Origin: Acidimicrobiales bacterium
GTDB taxonomy: Bacteria; Actinomycetota; Acidimicrobiia; Acidimicrobiales; Acidimicrobilacustridaceae
Direction of reading: 5' to 3'
Length of the DNA stretch: 12,191 nucleotides
Assembly (NCBI GenBank): GCA_023261915.1
Contig: JALRFT010000128.1
Location: 1-12,191 of the forward strand
Both the position numbers and the translations under genes were made by a program. The notes under the pieces were generated by a model that saw nothing but the letters and a program-made list of their open reading frames with translations, had not been told where the DNA came from and ran no database searches. Shown piece after piece: positions 1 to 5,800 of this stretch (the first letter of the stretch is position 1; each line of letters opens with the position of its first letter).

Positions 1-311
1 CAGTATGGAGCATTGTCATGATTACTTGATGCATCCATTCTAGTATTGCATTTGCTTGTGAGTTCTTGATGCTGGTTGGCTTACGCTTGATACTGTATAA
101 ATCACATAGGGTTTCGAAATTGAGCTTGAACTCGCTTCCATTGTCATAGATAATCCTTTGACATTGTTGGTAACGACGAAACCAGATCTTATTAACTACA
201 GAGTTAACTTGTGCTGATGATTTATCAAAATAAGCTTCTTTAGCGGGCTTACGTGTGTTAGTACCCTTACTGCCCTTTTTACCCATGGGAATAGCTGAAT
301 TGTATTCAGTT
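1..311 (-). mobile_element. Fragment of a retroviral-type (rve) integrase from an LTR-retrotransposon-like element
   Basis: The minus strand stays open from about 313 down to base 1 and runs off the window. It reads through PVTEYNSAIP, a Lys-rich stretch, then IIYDNGSEFKL (about 128-150) and NSQANAILEWMHQ (about 35-62). This is the second half of an integrase core: the second catalytic Asp sits in YDNGSEF, and the catalytic Glu in NAILEW follows after 34 residues. GC is 39% against about two-thirds in the rest of the window. From memory, the wording is closest to integrases of algal (diatom-type) retrotransposons rather than bacterial insertion sequences; that is recollection, not a search. 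The first catalytic Asp, terminal repeats and reverse transcriptase are not present. It is probably not native to this genome (see the junction finding). Confidence 0.7.
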
Positions 312-1892
312 ACCGGTGGTTCCGCACGAGGTGACCGCATCACCGAGGTCGGTGCCGTCCGGGTACGGGGCGGGGAATGCCTCGGAACCCTACAGACCTT
401 CATCAACCCGGGCTGCGCTATCCCCCCATCGATCACCGTTCTCACCGGCATCACCGAGGCCATGGTGTTGCCCGCTCCCCGCATCGAGACCGTGCTCCCG
501 AGTCTCCTCGAGTTCATTGGGGATGCTGTCATCGTCGGTCACAACGTGCGTTTCGATATCGGTTTCCTCGACGCTGCACTCGAGCGTTCCGGCCGGGAGC
601 GCCTCTCGAATCGCCGGGTGGATACGTGTGGGCTGGCCCGCCGGTTGGTGCGTGACGAGGTTCCCAATTGCAAGCTGGGAACGTTGGCGTCGCGTTTCTG
701 TCTGGCTCACCAGCCCTCACACCGTGCGCTCGACGATGCGCTCGCCACTGCCGATCTTTTGCACGTACTGCTCGAGCGGGCCGCCGGCCTCGGTGTGACC
801 GGTCTCGATGACCTGCTGGCCCTGCCCACCATGGCCGGACATGCCCAGGCCGCCAAACTCTCGCTCACCTCGAATCTTCCGCGAGGAGCAGGGGTCTACC
901 TGTTCGGCAACGGGCGCGGGGACGTGCTCTATGTGGGCAAGGCCACCAACCTTCGGTCACGGGTCCGGTCCTATTTCTCCGGCGACGAACGCCGCAAGGT
1001 CGGAGCCCTTCTGCGCCAGACGGGGGCCATTGACCACATCCGCTGTGTCCACCCACTGGAGGCCGAGGTACGCGAGGTTCGACTCATCCAGGCCCTCACC
1101 CCCCGTTACAACCGCCATGCTGCCGACCCGAGTCGCTACCGATATGTCCAATTCAGCCCAACCCCGAGCGGCCTTCGGGCCACGGTCACCCGAACCGTGA
1201 ACCCTGAAGCGGGTGACCACCTCGGCCCGCTCTCGTCAGCATCGGCGGCTCGTCGGGTCATCGAGGCCATCGCCGTTGCCGTACCGACGGTCATCCCCCC
1301 CTCCCGGCGCAAATCCGCACTCGAGCTCCCTACGGGAAACCTCATCGGACCCACACTCGACGAGAGCATCGTCCACGATGCCCTCCATCGCTCCCCCGTT
1401 GCCCTGCTTGCCCACCTCGAGTGGTGCATGACCCGCCTCGCCGAAACTGAGCGGTTCGAAGAGGCGGCCCTCATGCGCGATCGGGCGGCAACGCTCGCAG
1501 CCGCGCTTGACGAACACCACCGTCTCGGGTGGTTGGTCAACAGCGGGCGGCTGGTCGTCGATGTACCCGCCTACGGCGGCGTCGAACTCGACAACGGAGT
1601 GCTGCGCTCCGCCTGGGGACCCAACGGACAGGTCGTGATGGTTGACACACCGTTTGCACCTGCCGCTGATGAGGAGCTGGCACCGATGCTCAGCACCTCG
1701 ACAGATGGCCACCCGGTCGCGGTTCCCCGGTGGCTCCTCGACGAGTTGCGAGCCGTCTCGCGGTGGCTGAACCGTCACGCCGGCACCTTGCGTGTCCTCG
1801 AGGGGTCCTCGGGCCCCACGAGCCTGTGGCCCCGGCCACCCGGGTTCCGCTCCGGTGGCCCGCAACCCACGAGGCGCGTGCTCGCCGCCTGA
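255..1892 (+). CDS. DEDDh exonuclease / GIY-YIG (UvrC-like) / UVR fusion nuclease, 5' end replaced by foreign DNA
   Basis: This is the actinobacterial family that joins a DnaQ-like 3'-5' exonuclease to a UvrC/Cho-type GIY-YIG endonuclease, presumed to act in DNA repair. Counting from the ATG at 255, the exonuclease covers residues 20-175: GHN (95-97) with Asp101, then HRALDD with His156 and Asp160/161. The GIY-YIG domain spans about 208-290: GVY 213-215, YVG 226-228, Arg234/236 and probable catalytic Glu274 in EVREVRLIQ. A UVR-like helix pair lies near 400-420 (ETERFEEAALMRDRA). The ATG at 255 is only the first in-frame start. Residues 1-19 are encoded by the AT-rich foreign segment; native homology begins at TGGSARGDRITEVG (base 312), so the DxE of exonuclease motif I and the true start are missing. 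A GIY-YIG-only product starting later is possible but nothing supports it. Confidence 0.88.
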   Translation: MLVPLLPFLPMGIAELYSVTGGSARGDRITEVGAVRVRGGECLGTLQTFINPGCAIPPSITVLTGITEAMVLPAPRIETVLPSLLEFIGDAVIVGHNVRFDIGFLDAALERSGRERLSNRRVDTCGLARRLVRDEVPNCKLGTLASRFCLAHQPSHRALDDALATADLLHVLLERAAGLGVTGLDDLLALPTMAGHAQAAKLSLTSNLPRGAGVYLFGNGRGDVLYVGKATNLRSRVRSYFSGDERRKVGALLRQTGAIDHIRCVHPLEAEVREVRLIQALTPRYNRHAADPSRYRYVQFSPTPSGLRATVTRTVNPEAGDHLGPLSSASAARRVIEAIAVAVPTVIPPSRRKSALELPTGNLIGPTLDESIVHDALHRSPVALLAHLEWCMTRLAETERFEEAALMRDRAATLAAALDEHHRLGWLVNSGRLVVDVPAYGGVELDNGVLRSAWGPNGQVVMVDTPFAPAADEELAPMLSTSTDGHPVAVPRWLLDELRAVSRWLNRHAGTLRVLEGSSGPTSLWPRPPGFRSGGPQPTRRVLAA

Positions 1893-1915
1893 GCGGGGAC
1901 GCTAAGTTCACCGGT

Positions 1916-2494
1916 GTGGCCGAGTTCGCTGTGACATTCCTGTGGGTGGCCCTGCTGTGGTGCGGGCTAGTCGCCGCCGGCACTTGGTTCGCCGTGCGCT
2001 CTCTGCGCCGCACAAATCGCGCCGTCCCAGGCTCACCAACCCGTGCTCCCGTGACTTGGCTCGTCTCACCGTCACGACCCGCACGCATGCACCGCCAACT
2101 GAGAAACCTCGGTGTCTGGGTGACCAGCCATCCCCCCGCTGCGGGTGACACCACCTGGACCCAGTTGCTCGAAGAGGTAGTGAGGACCGATGCCCGCCTC
2201 GTCGTCGCTTCCCGAGCCAACCCCCGCATCCGCACCGCCGAACTCGACACCGTGGCCGTCACCATCAATCGACTCGAAGATCTCGCCGTACGGCTTCGGA
2301 ACCTCGAACAGCCCCCAACCGTCCCCGACCCAACCGGGTCACCGACCGATGGCCTCACCTTGCTCGAACGACGGATCGAGCATCTCGAAGAGGCCCACGC
2401 CGACCTTGAGGATCTCGAGCGGCGCATGACCGACTCATTCCCGGCGACGACTGACAATCCCCGCCTCGATGAGCGTTCAGGAACCCAGCCGTGA
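1916..2494 (+). CDS. Small membrane-anchored coiled-coil protein, function unknown
   Basis: I do not recognise this 192-residue protein. The N-terminus is one hydrophobic segment (residues about 6-27, FLWVALLWCGLVAAG) followed by basic residues (RSLRRTNR), which suggests a single anchor with a cytoplasmic body. The middle is Arg-rich, with a possible amphipathic segment (QLLEEVVRTDARLVVAS). The C-terminal part is strongly charged with heptad-like LLERRIEHLEEAHADLEDLERRM, a likely coiled coil. The GTG at 1916 is chosen because it is the first start after the upstream stop (1892), places the membrane segment at the N-terminus, and lies 7 bases after a TAAGTT -10-like hexamer (1903-1908). The frame stays open back to 1730 inside the nuclease gene, but that part has the composition of an out-of-frame shadow. 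GTG 1931 is an alternative start. Confidence 0.6.
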   Translation: MAEFAVTFLWVALLWCGLVAAGTWFAVRSLRRTNRAVPGSPTRAPVTWLVSPSRPARMHRQLRNLGVWVTSHPPAAGDTTWTQLLEEVVRTDARLVVASRANPRIRTAELDTVAVTINRLEDLAVRLRNLEQPPTVPDPTGSPTDGLTLLERRIEHLEEAHADLEDLERRMTDSFPATTDNPRLDERSGTQP

Positions 2495-2732
2495 GCGGGG
2501 CCCCGGCGAGGTGACGGAGTCCGGGCCGAGGCGGAAGTTCGATCGGACCAGTCGGATCGTGGCCATTGCAATCGTGGCCGCAATCATCATCCCGGTGTTG
2601 TGGATGGTGATCGCCTCGGCAATGAGTGGGCCCGATGCGTTTGATGAGAACCAACCGAGTGGCAGCCGCAACCGCCCATCGTTGCGAACCACGCTTCCGC
2701 CCCTTCGCAACACGACCACACTCTCTCCCTGA
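2469..2732 (+). CDS. Small single-pass membrane protein, function unknown
   Basis: This is an 87-residue protein with a charged N-terminal third (EPSRERGPGEVTESG), one clear membrane span at residues about 29-52 (RIVAIAIVAAIIIPVLWMV) and a polar Ser/Thr/Pro/Arg-rich tail. The positive residues before the span suggest the tail faces outward. The ATG at 2469 overlaps the preceding gene by 26 bases, consistent with co-translation; no clear ribosome site precedes it. An in-frame GTG at 2511 would remove the overlap and give 73 residues with the span intact. The stop is 23 bases from the stop of convergent trpD. No family is recognised. The membrane span and its place in the row of + strand genes make it more likely real than a shadow. 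Confidence 0.5.
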   Translation: MSVQEPSRERGPGEVTESGPRRKFDRTSRIVAIAIVAAIIIPVLWMVIASAMSGPDAFDENQPSGSRNRPSLRTTLPPLRNTTTLSP

Positions 2733-2755
2733 GAGACCTGGTCGCCAGCGCCCAG

Positions 2756-3823
2756 TCAGGAATCGAAGAGTGCAGCGAGCGCTGCCAGGCGACCGGCGGC
2801 AGCACCGTCGGTCAGAGACGCTCGGGCGAGAACCAGCCCATCGCCGAGCGTGTCGACGTGGTCAGCCACGACCAGTACCGCTGCCGCGTTGAGGGCAACA
2901 AGATCAGCAATGGGCCCCGGTTCACCGGCGAAGATACGGCGGGCGATGGCGGCATTGCGGTCGGGGTCGCCGCCCTGCACCGACACCTGATCCGCAGTGG
3001 GGATATCAAGCGACGAGGGGTCGAAGTCGTAGACGGTGACCTCGCCGTTGCGAAGCTCGTGGATACGGGTGCTGCCGGTCGTGACGATCTCGTCGGTCCC
3101 GTCATGGCCGCAGACCACCATGGCGCGGGGGGATCCCCGGCGGGCAAGCACGTCAATCATCAGCGGGGCGAGGTCCGGGGTACCGACCCCGATGACCGAT
3201 CGGGTGACTCCGCCGGGATGGGCGAGAGGGCCAAGCACGTTGAAAACCGTGGGGATGCCGAGGGCCGTTCGGACCGGGGCCGCATGCCGCATGGCCGGAT
3301 GGAACACCCGAGCGAAGGCGAAGCCGATCCCCACTTCGTCGACACAGCGGCGAACACCCTCGGCATCGAGTTCCACCGGGAGGCCGAGCGCATCGAGAAG
3401 GTCGAACGAGCCACTGGTCGATGAGGCCTTGCGATTGCCGTGCTTGCACACGACCGCTCCAGCGCCGGCCGCAACGAAGGCGGCCATGGTCGAGACGTTG
3501 AGGGCGGCGTTCCGACGGCTCGCCGAACCACCGGTACCCACAATGTCGGTCGTCGCACCCGGGTCGGTGAGGGGCAGGGGGACCGACGCCCCGAGCATGG
3601 CGTCGACCATGGCCTCGAGTTCGACCGGACTCGGTCCCTTGGCCGCAAGGCCAACCAGCAGTGCTGCGAGACGAGCGTCACCGGCTTCCCCAGCCAGCAC
3701 GTCGCCAAGAGCGAAGCGGGCCTGTTCGGCGTCAAGGTCCTCCGCCGCCACGAGGCGGGCGATCAGTACTGGCCAACCCCCCGGCGCCTCACGGGTGCCC
3801 GAGTTGTCGGCACCGGCGCTCAT
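2756..3823 (-). CDS. trpD: Anthranilate phosphoribosyltransferase
   Basis: TrpD transfers the phosphoribosyl group of PRPP to anthranilate, the second committed step of tryptophan synthesis, in the cytoplasm. The 355-residue length is usual. The helical N-terminal domain is followed by the PRPP-binding glycine loop VGTGGS (95-100), NVST (109-112), KHGNR (127-131) with SS 134-135 and the GSFDLLDALG segment, then HPAMRHAAPVR, IPTVFNVLGPLAHP and GHDGTDE. The family's usual GTGGD is GTGGS here, and the Thr of the TxNIST segment is Ala. I recall similar wording in other actinobacterial TrpDs, so it may be a lineage variant. The ATG at 3823 is chosen because it overlaps the whiB stop as ATGA, pointing to coupled translation. 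The frame runs open to 3943, but that part only shadows whiB. Transcription presumably comes from the whiB promoter. Confidence 0.93.
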   Translation of the reverse strand: MSAGADNSGTREAPGGWPVLIARLVAAEDLDAEQARFALGDVLAGEAGDARLAALLVGLAAKGPSPVELEAMVDAMLGASVPLPLTDPGATTDIVGTGGSASRRNAALNVSTMAAFVAAGAGAVVCKHGNRKASSTSGSFDLLDALGLPVELDAEGVRRCVDEVGIGFAFARVFHPAMRHAAPVRTALGIPTVFNVLGPLAHPGGVTRSVIGVGTPDLAPLMIDVLARRGSPRAMVVCGHDGTDEIVTTGSTRIHELRNGEVTVYDFDPSSLDIPTADQVSVQGGDPDRNAAIARRIFAGEPGPIADLVALNAAAVLVVADHVDTLGDGLVLARASLTDGAAAGRLAALAALFDS

Positions 3824-4056
3824 GCCGATCGCCGCCGCTGGCGGATGATGCGACGCCGCTCCCGCTCCGTGCACCCGCCCCAGATGCCGTCTTTCTCCCG
3901 GTAGGTCAGTGCGTACTCCAGGCAGGCTTCGCGCACGACACATTCAGCACACACTGCCTTTGCTGGCAGGGCGTCCTCGTCAATGTCGGGGTCCGGGAAG
4001 AAGATCGGTGCGTCGAGGCCCTTGCAGGCGGCCTTCGTTCGCCACGGCTGGTTCAT
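3820..4056 (-). CDS. WhiB-family iron-sulfur transcriptional regulator
   Basis: This is a 78-residue Wbl protein, a family restricted to Actinobacteria and their phages that holds a redox- and NO-sensitive [4Fe-4S] cluster and usually works with the principal sigma factor. All four cluster cysteines are visible: Cys11, then Cys36-x2-Cys39-x5-Cys45. The turn GIWGG (57-61) precedes a basic C-terminal tail (ERERRRIIRQRRRSA) for DNA contact. Cys62, directly after GIWGG, is an extra cysteine where I would expect a hydrophobic or small residue. The ATG at 4056 gives the standard N-terminus; no good ribosome site precedes it. It leads a two-gene unit with trpD (ATGA overlap). Which subclass (WhiB1, WhiB2 and so on) it belongs to cannot be settled by eye. 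Confidence 0.93.
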   Translation of the reverse strand: MNQPWRTKAACKGLDAPIFFPDPDIDEDALPAKAVCAECVVREACLEYALTYREKDGIWGGCTERERRRIIRQRRRSA

Positions 4057-4241
4057 CGGGCGGGTTCGTTCTCGTGGTCTCGTCGATGGCCTTTCCGGCG
4101 GCGAGAGAGCGAGCCCCCTTGCCGCGGATCGACCACCATCTGGTGGATTGCCGAGTATCGCCTCTGCAGTCCGGCAATGTCCAAATGGGCAGGTCAGCGA
4201 CTTCTACCGGCCAGAGGGGGTCGGAACGGTACCCTTCGCCC
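4057..4241. promoter_or_regulatory. Divergent control region between whiB and the PhyH gene
   Basis: The 185 bases separate two genes that read away from each other. They hold a CCACCA-TC-TGGTGG palindrome (4133-4146) and, directly beside it, a 7-base inverted repeat ATTGCCG (4147-4153) / CGGCAAT (4172-4178) with 18 bases between. On the minus strand, TTGGAC (4179-4184) and GATACT (4154-4159), 19 bases apart, could be a weak whiB promoter; the 7-base repeat would cover its -10 and spacer. On the plus strand, TACCCT (4230-4235) sits exactly 6 bases before the PhyH ATG. The repeats are seen directly; their use as operators is inference. Confidence 0.45.
4230..4235 (+). promoter_or_regulatory. 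Candidate -10 element for a leaderless PhyH transcript
   Basis: TACCCT fits TAnnnT and is followed by 6 bases and the ATG at 4242. With normal -10 geometry the transcript would start on the A of the ATG. The only purine-rich stretch (agaggggg, about 4213-4220) is over 20 bases from the ATG, too far for a ribosome site. No clear -35 is seen. Confidence 0.35.
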
Positions 4242-5132
4242 ATGACCGGTGATGCCTCCCTCTCAACCGGCCACCGCCACCTCACCGCCCTCGAACCCGG
4301 TGTGTTCGGCCCTTCGGCCATGAGCGAGGCAGTCGCCTTCTTCACTACCAACGGGTGGGTGATGCTGCGGGGGCTCGTCACCGACGTCGACGTGACAGCG
4401 ATGACCGACGAATGTGTGACCGCCCAGCGCCAGCTTGTCGCCGGGCAACTGCCCGATCGCTTCGGGACGACCATCCTCGCCGACGATCCCGACGGTTCGC
4501 GCTCGGCCCAGTTCGCCAACTACGTCATCCACGTCGACGAGGTGTCCCCTGCCGTGCAGACCTTCATGGGCAACACCGTCCTGGGGTCATTCGTGGGCAC
4601 GGTGCTCGGGCCGCAGTACTGGACGGATCTCGAACGCTTCGGGGTGGTGTTTCAGGACGCCCGGCCCGCAGCGTCAAGCAGTTACCGCCGCATCGGATGG
4701 CACACGGACTGGCAGAGCGGACCGAACCTCGACATCTGGCCGTCCGTGGCGTTCACCGTCCACCTCGATGCCACTTCACCAGACAACGGCTTCCTACGGG
4801 TCGTGCCCGGCAGTCACCGATGGGCGACCCCCGCACCGTTTCACAACGTCAACGGCGCCGTGGTGCCTGAGGGATCCCGTCCAGCCATGGGCCATGAGGC
4901 AAAGGCTCCGCCGTTCCCGATGCCACTGCGGTTCGAAAAGGTTCCCGGTGAGATTGCCATCTATGCCGAACGGGGCGATGTCCTTGTCCACGACGCCTAC
5001 CTCTGGCATGCCGCGGCACGAGCCACTGGTGATGATTCGATACGGCGCCACGTACGCGGCAGCTTCTACGCCGGGACCCCCATGGGTGACGACGCCCGCT
5101 ATGACGAGTTCGTGAAGAACGCGGCTCGCTAG
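4242..5132 (+). CDS. Phytanoyl-CoA dioxygenase (PhyH) family Fe(II)/2-oxoglutarate oxygenase
   Basis: This 296-residue protein is of the PhyH fold, which couples 2-oxoglutarate decarboxylation to hydroxylation of a substrate using Fe(II). The metal triad is visible: His154-x-Asp156 (WHTDW) and His256 in DAYLWHAA, followed by Arg residues at 268-272 (IRRHVRG) that include a likely 2-oxoglutarate ligand. NGFLRVVPGSHRW (182-194) is a family hallmark. FFTTNGWVMLRGLV near the N-terminus is the usual entry strand. The ATG at 4242 is chosen because the family N-terminus begins just after it and a -10-like hexamer lies 6 bases upstream; the open frame back to 3909 antisenses whiB and has no family sequence. 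The substrate is unknown: members act on fatty acyl-CoAs, compatible solutes and natural products. No neighbour suggests one. It converges on the DUF3501 gene with 10 bases between stops. Confidence 0.85.
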   Translation: MTGDASLSTGHRHLTALEPGVFGPSAMSEAVAFFTTNGWVMLRGLVTDVDVTAMTDECVTAQRQLVAGQLPDRFGTTILADDPDGSRSAQFANYVIHVDEVSPAVQTFMGNTVLGSFVGTVLGPQYWTDLERFGVVFQDARPAASSSYRRIGWHTDWQSGPNLDIWPSVAFTVHLDATSPDNGFLRVVPGSHRWATPAPFHNVNGAVVPEGSRPAMGHEAKAPPFPMPLRFEKVPGEIAIYAERGDVLVHDAYLWHAAARATGDDSIRRHVRGSFYAGTPMGDDARYDEFVKNAAR

Positions 5133-5142
5133 ATCGGCTGAC

Positions 5143-5745
5143 TCAGGCCCGCAGGTCGGTCATCAGTTCGGCAACCGTGGCTTCACCGAGTGGGGTCTCA
5201 TAGGTGTACCGCGGGTGAGTAACGGCCAGCACCACCGGACCGTTGGCGAACGCTTCCACCTCCGACGGCGTGAGTTCGAAGGTGATGTAGTGCACCGAGG
5301 CTGTGACTTCGTCGCTGGTCAGCTGCGCCTCGTGGGCCGCCTCGGGAATACAGGGCACGACCATCGGGTCGGCCGGATCGCCGATGTGGAGTTCGACTGA
5401 CCGCTCGATCCCGAGCAACTCGGGGAGCCACAGTCGCAGGTCGCCCTCGCTGGTCAGCTCGAGGAACAACGTGGCGCACAGGTGGCCGGGCTCGGGGATG
5501 AGTGGGTTGTAGATATCGATCTCGGTCTGGATGCCCTTGTCGGTGAGGATCTTCTCGACCCGGGCCATCTCTTGGATCTGGAAGCGAACCGTGTCGCGGT
5601 TCTCGAACACGACACTGACGAACGGACCGACTTCGATGCGACGCTTCCGCTTCAGATCTTTGACGTGCTCACGGAACTCTTCCCGCTCACGCTCGTAGGC
5701 ACGGGCGTCGGCGATGTCGTCAAGGACAAGCTTTCGGTTGGTCAT
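5143..5745 (-). CDS. DUF3501 family protein
   Basis: This 200-residue soluble protein matches, from memory, the DUF3501 family, whose members often sit beside rubrerythrin and GlpC-like Fe-S genes. No function is established. The start is basic and charged (REREEFREHVKDLKRKRRIEVG), followed by a mixed alpha/beta body with FVSVVFENRDTVRFQIQEMARVEK, IDIYNPLIP and YITFELTPSEVEAF, and ending VAELMTDLRA. There is no signal peptide, membrane span or cysteine cluster; only two cysteines appear (in GHLCATLF and VVPCIPEA). The ATG at 5745 has a good ribosome site, AGGAG (5752-5756, minus strand), 6 bases upstream. It is the last gene of the PerR-rubrerythrin unit, 55 bases after the Fe-S gene. The RFQIQEMARVEKIL segment suggests a partner-binding surface, but this is a guess. 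Confidence 0.85.
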   Translation of the reverse strand: MTNRKLVLDDIADARAYEREREEFREHVKDLKRKRRIEVGPFVSVVFENRDTVRFQIQEMARVEKILTDKGIQTEIDIYNPLIPEPGHLCATLFLELTSEGDLRLWLPELLGIERSVELHIGDPADPMVVPCIPEAAHEAQLTSDEVTASVHYITFELTPSEVEAFANGPVVLAVTHPRYTYETPLGEATVAELMTDLRA

Positions 5746-5800
5746 CGTGGTCTCCTGTGCACGGCTTCGAGGGGCGACGCCGCTGTTGGGGGGATGGTGC

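Noticed and set aside
1..311. Bacterial insertion sequence (IS30/IS481-type transposase) at the left edge
   Set aside because: The DNGSEFK...NAILE wording, the low GC and the absence of any bacterial IS features fit a eukaryotic retrotransposon integrase better; terminal repeats are not in the window.
1730..1915. Longer version of the small membrane protein starting inside the nuclease gene
   Set aside because: The extra 62 residues are Arg/Pro-rich like an out-of-frame shadow, and they would bury the membrane span away from the N-terminus.
2722..2736. TCTCTC-CCT-GAGAGA hairpin at the end of the second membrane protein gene, as a bidirectional terminator with trpD
   Set aside because: The stem is only 6 bases, overlaps the stop codon and has no T-run; too weak to annotate.
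2858..3848. Long open frames on the plus strand opposite trpD
   Set aside because: They are antisense shadows of a clear trpD in GC-rich DNA, with no recognisable protein features.
3909..4241. In-frame open extension upstream of the PhyH gene
   Set aside because: It lies antisense to whiB, has no PhyH family sequence, and a leaderless-type -10 sits just before the ATG at 4242.
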